A stretch of 64,000 bases of DNA from Lachnoclostridium phytofermentans ISDg (GTDB lineage: Bacteria; Bacillota; Clostridia; Lachnospirales; Lachnospiraceae), in NCBI RefSeq assembly GCF_000018685.1, contig NC_010001.1, forward strand, positions 1,442,001 to 1,506,000, written 5' to 3'. Both the position numbers and the translations under genes were made by a program. The notes beneath the pieces were generated by a model. It saw nothing but the letters and a program-made list of their open reading frames with translations. It did not search any database and was not told the DNA's origin. Each line of letters starts with the position of its first letter. The first letter of the stretch is position 1. Of the stretch, positions 29,131 through 38,141 are shown in pieces.

Positions 29131-29187
29131 AAAAATAGATACTACAGTTTATGAGAATCTCAAAAACTATTTGTAGTATCTATTTTT
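29131..29187. terminator. Bidirectional intrinsic terminator
   Basis: Perfect 16-bp arms AAAAATAGATACTACA (29131-29146) / TGTAGTATCTATTTTT (29172-29187), with further pairing (GTTT/AAAC) inside. It has A-runs on one side and T-runs on the other, so it could work on both strands. It ends the small gene on the minus strand at 29287-29604. The rest of 28916-29286 shows no gene. Confidence 0.85.
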
Positions 29188-29286
29188 GCCTATGCATTAC
29201 TCATCTTATTAGATTATTATTAAATTATTATATAATGTGATTAAATTATATTACATGTAAATTTGTTTTAGGGTAATAAAAGATAA

Positions 29287-29604
29287 TTAATCTCCACGTG
29301 TTAAAGAATAGTAAAGAATTACTTCTTTATTGCCACAAGGGCAGGTACAACCTAGGAATACTGTATCTTCATGTTTGAAGCAAACATGAAAGAGATGAGA
29401 AAACGTGTTAACTAAGAAAAAGAAAAAATCTAACTCTTCTTCAAATTCACGAGTAGAGCAGTAAATGAAAACCTTAGCAAACCAAGCTTTACAAGATCCT
29501 TCAGGAATACTCCAATTAATACCATAGTTTTTCTCGAGAATTTGTTTCATTTCTTCATCTGACTTTCCTTCCATTAGTCGTAATAAACCTTCTTTATTTA
29601 GCAT
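29287..29604 (-). CDS. Hypothetical protein with Cys-rich C-terminal motif
   Basis: A 105-residue protein not recognised. AAAGGAG about 8 nt before the ATG at 29604 and a strong terminator downstream support a real gene. Its N-terminal third is charged and helical (MLNKEGLLRLMEGKSDEEMK). The centre is aromatic and hydrophobic (EELDFFFFLVNTFSHLFHVC). The C-terminus has CTCPCGNKEV, a possible metal-binding Cys cluster together with Cys residues near 70 and 82. It is a single-gene unit on the minus strand. No function is assigned. Confidence 0.65.
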   Translation of the reverse strand: MLNKEGLLRLMEGKSDEEMKQILEKNYGINWSIPEGSCKAWFAKVFIYCSTREFEEELDFFFFLVNTFSHLFHVCFKHEDTVFLGCTCPCGNKEVILYYSLTRGD

Positions 29605-30039
29605 AGTACCATCTCCTTTCCAATACTATATTATTCAATATATTTATATTTGTTACTAAAATATAACAAATTTCAACATAAAATTATCTTTTTCTACAAT
29701 CCCATCTTTGTAGGTACGATAACATAAGTTAGTATTTTAATTTTGCTATAAATATTTATATTAATTTATGTATGATCTTTACACATCTATTTTTGTTTTA
29801 ATAATTTTTGATAAAATTACACCCAAAAGTGAACTTACTATTTTATTTCCATCAAATGGTTTATAATATAAAATAATCTGTTAAAGTAATTCTAACGAGA
29901 TATGATGTTTGAAGTAGTTGTAGCAGGTAAATCCTTAGAGTTAGATATGAAATATATGAAATTAGTGTATGGGGTCATTACGAACAGAGTTTGGCAAATT
30001 ACATAGTTGCCCGCTAAAGCTGTAGAAAGGGGATTAAGA
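29605..30039. other. AT-rich intergenic region
   Basis: A divergent promoter region of about 435 bp between the small minus-strand gene and the MutS-like gene. An ORF of 34 codons (29902-30006) ends directly before the frame of the next gene but has no ribosome site. Nothing else is recognised. Confidence 0.4.
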
Positions 30040-31704
30040 ATGAATTCATTTTTTATAGTACTTGGAATCTTTTTATTTGGAGTAATATTAGCTTTGATTA
30101 TTCAAGAATATTTCTTACAAAAAAGTCGTAGACAATACATACAAAAGAGATTTGGTACGATACCACCAGAGCGTAATTATGATTTTGAGGGAATAGCATC
30201 CTATTGGGAAGAAATTAAAAAACAGATTCCAAACCAAGTACAAGTGGATAATGTTACTTGGAATGATTTAGATATGGACAAAGTGTATGCAAGAATAAAT
30301 CAATGTTGTTCCTCTGTAGGTGAGGAATACCTTTATGCAATACTTCATCAGCTTCATTGGTCAGAAGAAGAGCTATCCGGGTTAGAAGAAAAGATTCAGT
30401 ATTTTGAATCAAGGGACGAGGAACGAATTAGAATGATGGAATATTTGCTCGCTTTAGGTAAAAAACCGAGAAACTTCTTAATTCCTTTTTTAAATCATAC
30501 TGATATTTTTGAGATTCCCCACATCCTAATTTATCGAATACTTCAGTTTCTTCTATTTGGAAGTTTTATTGGAGCATTGGTACTACAAAACGCATTATGG
30601 ATTACGATACTTATAGTAATAGCGGGAATTAATCTTGTAGTGTTTGAATGTCAGCACGCCAAGTATGAAACAAGTGTTGTAACCCTATCTTATATTACAC
30701 GATTACTTTTTACAGCGAAAAAGATTGCTAAGAGTAAAGAAACCTCATTTGAGGAGACGTTTCATGAATTGCATGAACCTTCTTCTAGTTTTCGCAGTTT
30801 TTCCAAAAGTGTACAATCACTAGAATTGCATACACAGACTAGACTGAGTGGGGTTGGTTTAGAATTATTATTTGAATATCTTCGAGGAATTACTTTAGTT
30901 GACTTTACGAAATACCATAAGGTTATGAAAGCCTTAAAAGGGAAAAAGGATTTGTTTTATAAAATTTACCATAGTATCGGGCAGCTTGATTGTGCGATAT
31001 CAATTTTATCATTTCGTCATAGTATACCTTTCTACTGTAAACCGGAATTTAGTTCTAGCACAGATTCAATAAAAGCGAAGGAAATCTATCATCCGCTTAT
31101 TCAGGATGCGATAACTAACACGATTTCATTTGACCGATGTATTATACTTTCAGGTTCAAATGCATCTGGTAAATCAACTTTTATAAAGACGATTGCAATC
31201 AATGCTATTCTCGCTCAAAGTATCCAAACTTGTCTAGCGACACAATTTTGTATGCCAAGATCTTCTATTGTTTCCTCAATGGCAGTGCGAGATGATATTA
31301 TAAGTGGCGACAGCTATTTTATCACGGAACTAAATTACTTAAACCGCATTCTAAGTAATCTAAATGAAGACAGAACTACCCTTTGTTTTATCGATGAGAT
31401 TCTACGAGGAACCAATACAGCAGAAAGAATAGCAGCTTCGATTGCGGTGGTAAAATATTTAGTTCAAAAAAATTGTATTGCGATTGTAGCAACCCATGAT
31501 GTGGAACTTACAGAAGAATTAAAAGAAATCTGTGACAACTATCACTTTAGAGAGGTTTTAAATGAGGGGGACGTAGTATTTGATTATAAATTGCATGATG
31601 GACCGACAACAACACGCAATGCTATTCTTCTATTAGAGCGAATGGGATATCCGGAAGAGATAATTAAAACAGCTAACCGCTATGTGAATTCAATCAATAA
31701 TTAG
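30040..31704 (+). CDS. Membrane-anchored MutS-like ATPase
   Basis: A 554-residue protein with a C-terminal MutS-type ATPase domain. Walker A is GSNASGKST (about residues 377-385), Walker B is TLCFIDEILRGTN, and IVATHDVEL is the downstream switch. A lever-like helical region lies before it (about 240-360). In place of a mismatch-recognition domain it has an N-terminal membrane helix (residues 3-23) and two further hydrophobic segments (about 170-205). ATG 30040 is chosen because AAAGGGGA lies 7 nt upstream; the frame's TTG at 30007 has none. This architecture belongs to a poorly characterised MutS-related family found in Firmicutes and is unlikely to be the mismatch-repair enzyme. The substrate is unknown. 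Confidence 0.8.
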   Translation: MNSFFIVLGIFLFGVILALIIQEYFLQKSRRQYIQKRFGTIPPERNYDFEGIASYWEEIKKQIPNQVQVDNVTWNDLDMDKVYARINQCCSSVGEEYLYAILHQLHWSEEELSGLEEKIQYFESRDEERIRMMEYLLALGKKPRNFLIPFLNHTDIFEIPHILIYRILQFLLFGSFIGALVLQNALWITILIVIAGINLVVFECQHAKYETSVVTLSYITRLLFTAKKIAKSKETSFEETFHELHEPSSSFRSFSKSVQSLELHTQTRLSGVGLELLFEYLRGITLVDFTKYHKVMKALKGKKDLFYKIYHSIGQLDCAISILSFRHSIPFYCKPEFSSSTDSIKAKEIYHPLIQDAITNTISFDRCIILSGSNASGKSTFIKTIAINAILAQSIQTCLATQFCMPRSSIVSSMAVRDDIISGDSYFITELNYLNRILSNLNEDRTTLCFIDEILRGTNTAERIAASIAVVKYLVQKNCIAIVATHDVELTEELKEICDNYHFREVLNEGDVVFDYKLHDGPTTTRNAILLLERMGYPEEIIKTANRYVNSINN

Positions 31705-31822
31705 TAATTTAGCAGACGGAAACGAAAGGCGGTTTAATAAGAAAATATTTGGGATGAGGTATCTAGATGGTTGTTATAGAATTATAGAGTAGCTAAATAA
31801 AAGTCTAGTACAAAAAGAAGGA

Positions 31823-31979
31823 GCGTGAAGATTGTAAGAATATCTGTAACTGTTCAGAACCTCGTGAACCACGTTGCATTGGCATCGCTATTAGCACATG
31901 GCATCTGTAGTTGCCATGTAGTTATGAAGGTACTAAACAGTTATGAATATCTTACAATTTCCCGCCCGATTCTTCACGC
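31823..31979. other. Long nested inverted repeat, candidate structured RNA or small mobile repeat
   Basis: The outer arms GCGTGAAGA (31823-31831) / TCTTCACGC (31971-31979) are perfect. They enclose a second imperfect pair of about 23 bp (31831-31854 with 31935-31957) and an inner hairpin CATGGCA/TGCCATG (31897-31919). An asymmetric bulge TTTCCCGCCCGA lies on the 3' side. No T-run follows on either strand and no reading frame is credible. It sits in the convergent gap between the MutS-like gene and the metal-domain gene. Confidence 0.55.
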
Positions 31980-32016
31980 ATAGATCCCATAGTTCGGCTT
32001 GATGAATAGTGACTAT

Positions 32017-32223
32017 TTAGCTTTCTATTTTTCCGCCTACATGTTCAATACAATTACGGATAGATCCTTCATCCGTTTTTTTATTGTAACTTACATCTAT
32101 GGTACTATTAGCCAAGTTAACATTGACTTGTTGAACGCCTTCAAGTTTTTCTAATACGTTCTTTACCTGGGTTTTCATCTGGGTGTTTTGTATACCAGTT
32201 ACATCATAGTGGACTCTGTTCAT
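32017..32223 (-). CDS. Heavy-metal-associated (HMA) domain protein lacking the CxxC motif
   Basis: A 68-residue protein with the ferredoxin-like fold pattern of CopZ/Atx1 copper chaperones: RVHYDVTGIQN, then KNVLEKLEGVQQVNVNLANS, then IRNCIEHVGGKIE. The usual metal-binding GMxCxxC loop reads GIQNTQMK, so the ligand cysteines are absent; only one Cys occurs, near the C-terminus. ATG 32223 is preferred to ATG 32229 because AAAGGAG is then 7 nt away. It follows the cold-shock gene by 26 bp on the same strand and probably shares its transcript. It probably does not carry copper in the normal way. Confidence 0.75.
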   Translation of the reverse strand: MNRVHYDVTGIQNTQMKTQVKNVLEKLEGVQQVNVNLANSTIDVSYNKKTDEGSIRNCIEHVGGKIES

Positions 32224-32249
32224 AGACATGCTCCTTTCCTTTGCGGGAT

Positions 32250-32462
32250 TTAAGAGTTTTTGTGCACGTTGATAGCTGCTGGGCCTTTCTCCTGTTCGAT
32301 AATATCAAATCCAATCGATTCACCTTCATGAACTTCTTTATCGAATCCTTTTTCTTTGATTTGAGAATGATGCAAAAAGACATCGCGGCCGTCGTTCGTG
32401 GATACAAACCCATATCCACGTTCAGAATCGTACCATTTTACAGTTCCAGTATAATTTGCCAT
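32250..32462 (-). CDS. Cold-shock protein (CspA family)
   Basis: A 70-residue single cold-shock domain that binds single-stranded nucleic acid. RNP1 is ERGYGFVS and RNP2 is DVFLHHSQI; the N-terminal GTVKWYDSE is canonical. ATG 32462 follows AAAGGA by 6-7 nt; the longer frame to 32486 adds eight non-family residues and is rejected. Upstream on the minus strand, an imperfect stem followed by a T-rich stretch (about 32571-32615) could be part of a regulated leader, as is common for csp genes. Confidence 0.93.
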   Translation of the reverse strand: MANYTGTVKWYDSERGYGFVSTNDGRDVFLHHSQIKEKGFDKEVHEGESIGFDIIEQEKGPAAINVHKNS

Positions 32463-33030
32463 ATGAAATCCTTTCTTATGGTCCATATGCGAGGTGCATT
32501 AAAAAGCACAAAAATAGTATTTGCAAAATAATTTTTTTAATGTTGGTGATAGCAATAGAAAAACAAAAAAATAATGAAACGCACTCTCTCTCTAAGAATT
32601 AGTGTTCGTTTTCATGAATACGAGACGGTATTCGAACGATATATTATGCTTATTGGTAGAAGTTTAGGTTATTTATACTAGCCCCTTTATTCTGACGTAC
32701 GGTGCTTTGGGAGGTTGCTACCTGATTGTGATAATATTTAATAGTCACCATTTTTAATTAATTCAATATAATATTGGTATAAAAATAGCTTTAGGACATA
32801 CGGATATAGAAGAGTGATTGTCTTGAGGAAGTATGTATCAATTACAAAATGTAATTAATAAGTGATTTCGTAATTGGTATAAATGAACATCATTTGGCTT
32901 GAATACGAAGGGGGTGAAAGTTAAATAAAGGCGAATGGTTTCAGGGAAAAAATATTGGGGAGGTGTTATTTTCTAGAGATCACTCATATAGGGAGCTATA
33001 AAAAATATTAGAAAAAGGGGAAATTTAATT
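32463..33030. other. Divergent regulatory region between csp and the GH5 gene
   Basis: About 570 bp without a gene. On the csp side, ATGAAACGCACT and AGTGTTCGTTTTCAT (about 32574-32613) form an imperfect hairpin. On the GH5 side, CAATTAC/GTAATTG repeats occur near 32839-32875. No promoter could be assigned with confidence. Confidence 0.4.
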
Positions 33031-34437
33031 ATGAGTAAAATCAGAAGAATAGTTTCATTGTTTTTGATTGTAACAATCTTTATCACGACATGCTTTTTTA
33101 ATGTTGGTCAAAAGGTATATGCTGCTGATACGAATAATGATGATTGGCTACATTGTGTAGGCAATAAAATTTATGACATGAATGGCAATGAGGTTTGGCT
33201 GACCGGTGCGAATTGGTTTGGTTTTAACTGTACTGAAAATGTATTTCATGGTGCATGGTACGATATTAAGGGGATGTTAACTAATATTGCAAACAGAGGA
33301 ATAGGATTTTTAAGAGTTCCAATTTCAACGGAACTTTTGTATAGTTGGATGATAGGCAAACCTAATAAAGTTTCAAGTGTGACCGCTGTCAATAATCCAC
33401 CTTATTATGTATGCAACCCTGATTTTTATGATCCTACAACAAATAGTGTTAAAAATAGTATGGAAATATTTGATATCATTATGGGATACTGCAAACAATT
33501 GGGGATCAAAGTAATGGTAGATGTTCATAGTCCGGATGCAAATAATTCAGGTCATAACTATCCGTTATGGTATGGGTTAACTACGACTACTGCAGGTGAA
33601 ATAACGACAGATAAGTGGATCAATACTCAAGCATGGCTGGCTGATAAATACAAAAATGACGATACTATTCTGGCATTTGATATAAAAAATGAACCTCATG
33701 GACAGAGGGGATATAGTACTACAACACCTACTAATATAGCAAAATGGGATAATTCCACAGATGAGAATAACTGGAAGTATGCGGCGGAAAGATGTGCGAA
33801 AGCTATACTTGCTAAAAACCCTAAATTATTAATTATGATTGAAGGTGTTGAACAATACCCTAAAACTGAAAAAGGTTATAACTATAATACACCGGATGTA
33901 TGGGGAGCTACTGGTGATCAGTCTCCATGGTATAGTGCTTGGTGGGGTGGAAATTTAAGAGGAGTAAAGGATTATCCAATTAATATAGGCACTCTCAATA
34001 GTCAGATCGTCTATTCCCCTCATGACTATGGTCCTTCCGTATACAACCAACCATGGTTTGATAAGGATTTTACAACTCAGACCCTATTAGATGATTATTG
34101 GTATAATACTTGGGCATATATTAAAGATAAAGGTATTGCACCACTTTTGATAGGTGAGTGGGGAGGTTTTATGGATGGTGGAAAGAACCAGAAATGGATG
34201 ACATTATTAAGAGATTATATAGTAAATAATCGTATCCACCATACATTCTGGTGTATCAATCCGAACTCAGGGGATACTGGAGGTTTACTAGGATATGATT
34301 GGCAAACTTGGGATGAAGCAAAATACGCTTTATTAAAACCTGCATTATGGCAGTCAAATGGTAAATTTATTGGTCTAGACCATCAGACACCTCTTGGTGT
34401 AAATGGTATATCATTAGGGCAATATTATGGAAAATAA
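33031..34437 (+). CDS. Secreted glycoside hydrolase family 5 endoglucanase/glycanase
   Basis: A 468-residue exported beta-glycanase. The signal peptide (residues 1-32, ending KVYAA) is clear and AAGGGGA precedes ATG 33031. The catalytic domain spans nearly the whole mature protein. The acid/base Glu is in FDIKNEPHG (Glu221), the nucleophile Glu in LLIGEWGGF (Glu376), with further GH5 markers VMVDVHSPD and YSPHDYGPS. No carbohydrate-binding module or dockerin is present, so it is a free single-domain enzyme. Beta-1,4-glucan is the likely substrate, but mannan or xyloglucan cannot be excluded. It is monocistronic, with a strong terminator downstream. Confidence 0.9.
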   Translation: MSKIRRIVSLFLIVTIFITTCFFNVGQKVYAADTNNDDWLHCVGNKIYDMNGNEVWLTGANWFGFNCTENVFHGAWYDIKGMLTNIANRGIGFLRVPISTELLYSWMIGKPNKVSSVTAVNNPPYYVCNPDFYDPTTNSVKNSMEIFDIIMGYCKQLGIKVMVDVHSPDANNSGHNYPLWYGLTTTTAGEITTDKWINTQAWLADKYKNDDTILAFDIKNEPHGQRGYSTTTPTNIAKWDNSTDENNWKYAAERCAKAILAKNPKLLIMIEGVEQYPKTEKGYNYNTPDVWGATGDQSPWYSAWWGGNLRGVKDYPINIGTLNSQIVYSPHDYGPSVYNQPWFDKDFTTQTLLDDYWYNTWAYIKDKGIAPLLIGEWGGFMDGGKNQKWMTLLRDYIVNNRIHHTFWCINPNSGDTGGLLGYDWQTWDEAKYALLKPALWQSNGKFIGLDHQTPLGVNGISLGQYYGK

Positions 34438-34465
34438 ATGAACAAAAAAATAAAATAATTTATAG

Positions 34466-34497
34466 AGAATGGGTTCAAATCGAGCCCATTCTTTTTT
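34466..34497 (+). terminator. Intrinsic terminator after the GH5 gene
   Basis: AGAATGGGTTC (34466-34476) / GAGCCCATTCT (34482-34492), one wobble, then TTTTTT. The remaining gap to 34824 has no gene. Confidence 0.9.
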
Positions 34498-34824
34498 GTG
34501 CGAAGCCGTAGCCTTAAGAAACTTTTTTGGTTTATAAATGCAAAGTGTTCTGAAATTATTATTGTATATTTAATAGAATTGACAGTTAGCAACAAATACC
34601 GTAAAATTAGTGATGCAGAATTTACGGGAACATAGTATGTAACTATCGTTAAGACATGTGCCTAGATGACGCAGGTCTTCCTTTTTATTATACATAGGTA
34701 CGAGAAGGGAAGGGTAAGCTAGTTATAATAAAGCTTTTCGATAGATTGCAGAAGAAAAAGGTTGAACAAAAATGCGTGTTTAACTAAGATAAAGTACGCA
34801 TCGCAGTGCGTAGATGGAGATACT

Positions 34825-35616
34825 ATGAGTTTTACAGAGAAGTTTTCATTAAAAGGGAAAGTAGCGTTAATCACTGGTGCATCTCATGGAATAGGGTATG
34901 CTATAGCAAAAGCGTATGCTGAAGCAGGTGCAACAATTGTTGTGAATGGCTCACGTCAAGTTTCTGTTGATAGAGCATTAGAAAATTATGAAAAAGACGG
35001 AATTAAAGCTCACGGATATGTATGTGATGTTACAAATGAAGAACAAATACAAGAAATGGTAGGAAAGATTGAACGTGAAGTAGGCGTTGTTGACATATTA
35101 GTAAATAATGCAGGTATTATAAAGAGGATTCCAATGTGTGATATGACAGCGGAGGAATTTCGTGAAGTTGTAGATGTTGATTTGAACGCACCATTTATTC
35201 TATCTAAGGCAGTATTACCAGGTATGATAAATAAAGGTCATGGTAAAATTATTAATATTTGCTCTATGACAAGCGAATTAGGACGTGAGACTGTTTCCGC
35301 CTATGCTGCTGCCAAGGGAGGATTAAAGATGCTTACAAAGAATATCGCATCGGAGTATGGTGAGTATAATATTCAATGTAATGGTCTAGGTCCAGGTTAT
35401 ATCGAAACTTCTCAAACCGATGCACTTCGTGAGGAGGAGCATCCTTTCAACGACTTTATTATAGGAAGAACGCCAGCTGCACGATGGGGAACTCCAGAAG
35501 ATTTGACAGGTCCAGCGGTATTTCTAGCATCGGAAGCGTCTGACTTTGTAAATGGTCACATCCTTTATGTCGATGGTGGAATTCTTGCTACAATTGGAAA
35601 ACAACCAAAATTTTAA
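34825..35616 (+). CDS. Short-chain dehydrogenase, gluconate 5-dehydrogenase-like
   Basis: A 263-residue classical SDR. The cofactor-binding glycine motif is ITGASHGIG (about residues 17-25), NNAG is near residue 92, the catalytic Ser is in NICSMTSELG, and Tyr/Lys are in SAYAAAKGG. The C-terminal FVNGHILYVDGG is typical. Closest resemblance is to gluconate 5-dehydrogenase / 2-dehydro-3-deoxygluconate dehydrogenase (Gno/KduD) enzymes of sugar-acid metabolism. The TTG-started extension to 34762 is rejected because GGAGA lies before ATG 34825. The gene faces an AraC regulator across a convergent gap. The exact substrate is uncertain. Confidence 0.82.
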   Translation: MSFTEKFSLKGKVALITGASHGIGYAIAKAYAEAGATIVVNGSRQVSVDRALENYEKDGIKAHGYVCDVTNEEQIQEMVGKIEREVGVVDILVNNAGIIKRIPMCDMTAEEFREVVDVDLNAPFILSKAVLPGMINKGHGKIINICSMTSELGRETVSAYAAAKGGLKMLTKNIASEYGEYNIQCNGLGPGYIETSQTDALREEEHPFNDFIIGRTPAARWGTPEDLTGPAVFLASEASDFVNGHILYVDGGILATIGKQPKF

Positions 35617-35635
35617 TAATAAGTTAAGCATATAT

Positions 35636-35685
35636 GGAGCTAAATTTCTAGAAGATCAAAATAATAGAAAATTAGCTCCTTTTTC
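35636..35685 (+). terminator. Intrinsic terminator after the SDR gene
   Basis: GGAGCTAA (35636-35643) / TTAGCTCC (35672-35679), with additional pairing of ATTTCT and AGAAAA inside, followed by TTTTT. Confidence 0.85.
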
Positions 35686-35821
35686 ATATCATCTCGGTTC
35701 TTTTACATAGTTACCTATTTCTGAAGAGACAACTTTCACATCCAAAGCATACAACACTTCTAATCAAAGTTCGTAATTAATAACAATATACTTACTAATA
35801 TATCATAACTATCCATAGCAA

Positions 35822-36658
35822 CTAGCTATGAAGATTCCTATATTTGCTTGGTGGCATACCTTTCACAGACTGAAATACTTTGGAGTAGTATAACCCATTG
35901 TCATAACCAACAGAAGTAGCAATTGCCCCAATGGACAGATCAGTATTTTTTAGTAGTGTACAGGAATATTTGATACGGTATTCTGATAGATATTCTTTTG
36001 GAGATTTTCCTAAATGTGCTTTAAACTCTCTAAAGAGATGGCTTCTGCTAATACCAACATACGCAGCCACATCATCAATTGTAATCGGATAAGAAAAATG
36101 TGACTCCATATAAGTAATGCCTTTTTGGACATAATCGAGGTTCTGATGATGTTTTTTATTATGATTCGATGCTCCAGAAAGGAAGAGGCTTAGGGTGATA
36201 TAGAGCTGTCCTGCCATAGCAACAGCGTTGGCGAATTCATTCCCACGAGCTTCATAGATTTGATAAAGTTGATCCTTCACTTTCTCACCATAGGAGCAAG
36301 AAGAAATAACAGGAGATTCGTTCGAAAAATCAGTGGCCTCTAAGATTAATCCGGCATCACTACCAGAAAAGCCAACCCAATAATATTCCCAAGGATCCAA
36401 GGCATCTGCATAATAAGTTACTTGAGTATCCGGGTAAATTAAAAATACATCACCTGAAGTTAAGGGGAAGGTTTTATGATTTGTTTCATAATAACCTTTT
36501 CCTGAAACTATGTAATGGATTAAATAGTGATCACGTACTCCAGGCCCCCACTGATAATTAGGCTCGCATCGCTGATAACCAACATTGTATACGGATAAAG
36601 AGACCATTTCTTTTTCTTTTACTTTATAAGAATTCTTGAATGTTTGATTCATATTCAA
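35822..36658 (-). CDS. AraC-family transcriptional regulator
   Basis: A 278-residue regulator. An N-terminal cupin sensor (DHYLIHYIVSGKGYYE, then LTSGDVFLIYPD) precedes the C-terminal double HTH (ITIDDVAAYVGISRSHLFREF, starting near residue 192; then LSIGAIATSVGYDNGLYYSKVF and PPSKYRN). The start is ambiguous. TTG 36658 has GGAAAGG at good distance; ATG 36652 is two codons inside and 12 nt away. It is convergent with the SDR gene, and its promoter region faces galE. The pathway it controls is not evident; carbohydrate control is the family norm. Confidence 0.85.
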   Translation of the reverse strand: MNMNQTFKNSYKVKEKEMVSLSVYNVGYQRCEPNYQWGPGVRDHYLIHYIVSGKGYYETNHKTFPLTSGDVFLIYPDTQVTYYADALDPWEYYWVGFSGSDAGLILEATDFSNESPVISSCSYGEKVKDQLYQIYEARGNEFANAVAMAGQLYITLSLFLSGASNHNKKHHQNLDYVQKGITYMESHFSYPITIDDVAAYVGISRSHLFREFKAHLGKSPKEYLSEYRIKYSCTLLKNTDLSIGAIATSVGYDNGLYYSKVFQSVKGMPPSKYRNLHS

Positions 36659-37119
36659 ATCATGCCTTTCCCTAGTCTGCAGACTTTAGGTCGCAGGCAA
36701 AACTTTGCGTTTTATATTTTCATGAATTTTTATCAAAATTATTTTAATTTATAAACTCTTTATCATGTGTATTCTTAAAAATAATTCATGTGCATAATAA
36801 AAAATTTTTTAATAATAAGAACGAGTTGTGTTTCTTAGTAACTGTAATCAGTGGTAGCTTTCTTCTGAAATATTTATATTTATTATATCACTCCGTGAAT
36901 GATATGCAACATTATTACATAAAGAGAATACTTTTTCATATTGTAATCTTACCAAGATAAGATATGATATTAATAGTATAAAAAACAATCCGGAATTGAT
37001 TTTTTAAGCTGAAATGATAGACAAAGAAGTTTGCAGATACAGCTAATAAGGGGAAAAAAGACACTATATAATACAAAATAATATAAAAAATAGGTTCTAT
37101 ATTAAAAGGAGGTAGTATT
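36659..37119. other. Divergent regulatory region between AraC gene and galE
   Basis: About 460 bp, very AT-rich, without a gene. Several TATAAT-like hexamers occur near 37070-37090 before galE but no single promoter can be chosen. AAAAGGAGG precedes galE. Confidence 0.4.
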
Positions 37120-38112
37120 ATGAAGATTTTAGTGCTTGGTGGAGCTGGATACATTGGTTCTCATACCGTTTATGAATTAATTGCTGCGAATGAACAGGTT
37201 GTGATTATTGACAATCTCGAGACAGGACATAAGGAAGCTGTCCATCCAGATGCAACATTTTACCAGGGTGATATTCGTGATCGAGCATTTTTAGATTCTG
37301 TATTAGAAAAAGAAAAGGATATTGATGCAGTAATTCATTTTGCTGCGAATTCCTTAGTTGGGGAGAGTATGGTAAACCCATTAAAATATTATGATAACAA
37401 CCTATGTGGTACGAAAGTGTTATTAGAGGCACTTGTAGTACATGGAATTGATAAAGTAGTATTTTCTTCTACAGCAGCAACCTATGGAGAACCAGAACGT
37501 GTACCAATTGTTGAGACTGACCGTACAGAACCAACGAATACTTACGGTGAGACAAAGTTATCCATGGAAAAAATGTTTAAATGGACTTCTGTTGCTCATA
37601 ATCTTCGTTATGTATCTCTTCGCTATTTTAATGCTTGTGGTGCAATTTTATCCGGACAAATCGGAGAAGCACACAATCCGGAGTCACACTTAATTCCAAT
37701 TATTCTACAGGTTGCAAATCATAAGAGAGAAGCAATCAATGTATTTGGAACAGATTATGAGACAAAAGATGGTTCTTGTGTACGTGATTATATCCATGTA
37801 CTTGATTTAGCACAGGCTCATATTTTAGCAGTGAAATATTTAATGGCTGGTGGAGAAAGTAATATCTTTAATCTTGGAAATGGTATGGGGCATACTGTAT
37901 TAGAGGTTATTGAGTCAGCTAGAAAAGTGACAGGAGAAGAAATCCCTGTAGTTTTTGCAGACCGTAGAGCGGGTGATCCTGCAACCTTAGTAGCATCAAG
38001 TGAGAAGGCGAAAGCAATGCTTGGATGGAAACCACAGCATGCAGATATTGAAGAAATAATTGAAAGTGCATGGAATTGGCATAAAAACCATCCCAATGGA
38101 TTTAATTTATAG
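37120..38112 (+). CDS. galE: UDP-glucose 4-epimerase
   Basis: A 330-residue NAD-dependent epimerase that interconverts UDP-galactose and UDP-glucose in the Leloir pathway. The Rossmann motif is GGAGYIGSH (residues 7-15). Catalytic residues lie in FSSTAATYGE and NTYGETKLSMEK (the YxxxK pair). RYFNACGA and RDYIHVLDLAQAH are also typical, and the length is normal for the family. AAAAGGAGG precedes ATG 37120. galT follows 29 bp downstream, forming a two-gene operon. Confidence 0.95.
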   Translation: MKILVLGGAGYIGSHTVYELIAANEQVVIIDNLETGHKEAVHPDATFYQGDIRDRAFLDSVLEKEKDIDAVIHFAANSLVGESMVNPLKYYDNNLCGTKVLLEALVVHGIDKVVFSSTAATYGEPERVPIVETDRTEPTNTYGETKLSMEKMFKWTSVAHNLRYVSLRYFNACGAILSGQIGEAHNPESHLIPIILQVANHKREAINVFGTDYETKDGSCVRDYIHVLDLAQAHILAVKYLMAGGESNIFNLGNGMGHTVLEVIESARKVTGEEIPVVFADRRAGDPATLVASSEKAKAMLGWKPQHADIEEIIESAWNWHKNHPNGFNL

Positions 38113-38141
38113 TTTTTACTGAGAAGGAAAAGGGTTAAGTA

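Noticed and set aside
29902..30006. 34-codon frame ending just before the MutS-like frame
   Set aside because: The peptide looks plausible but no ribosome site precedes it and no homologue is recognised; kept only as a note.
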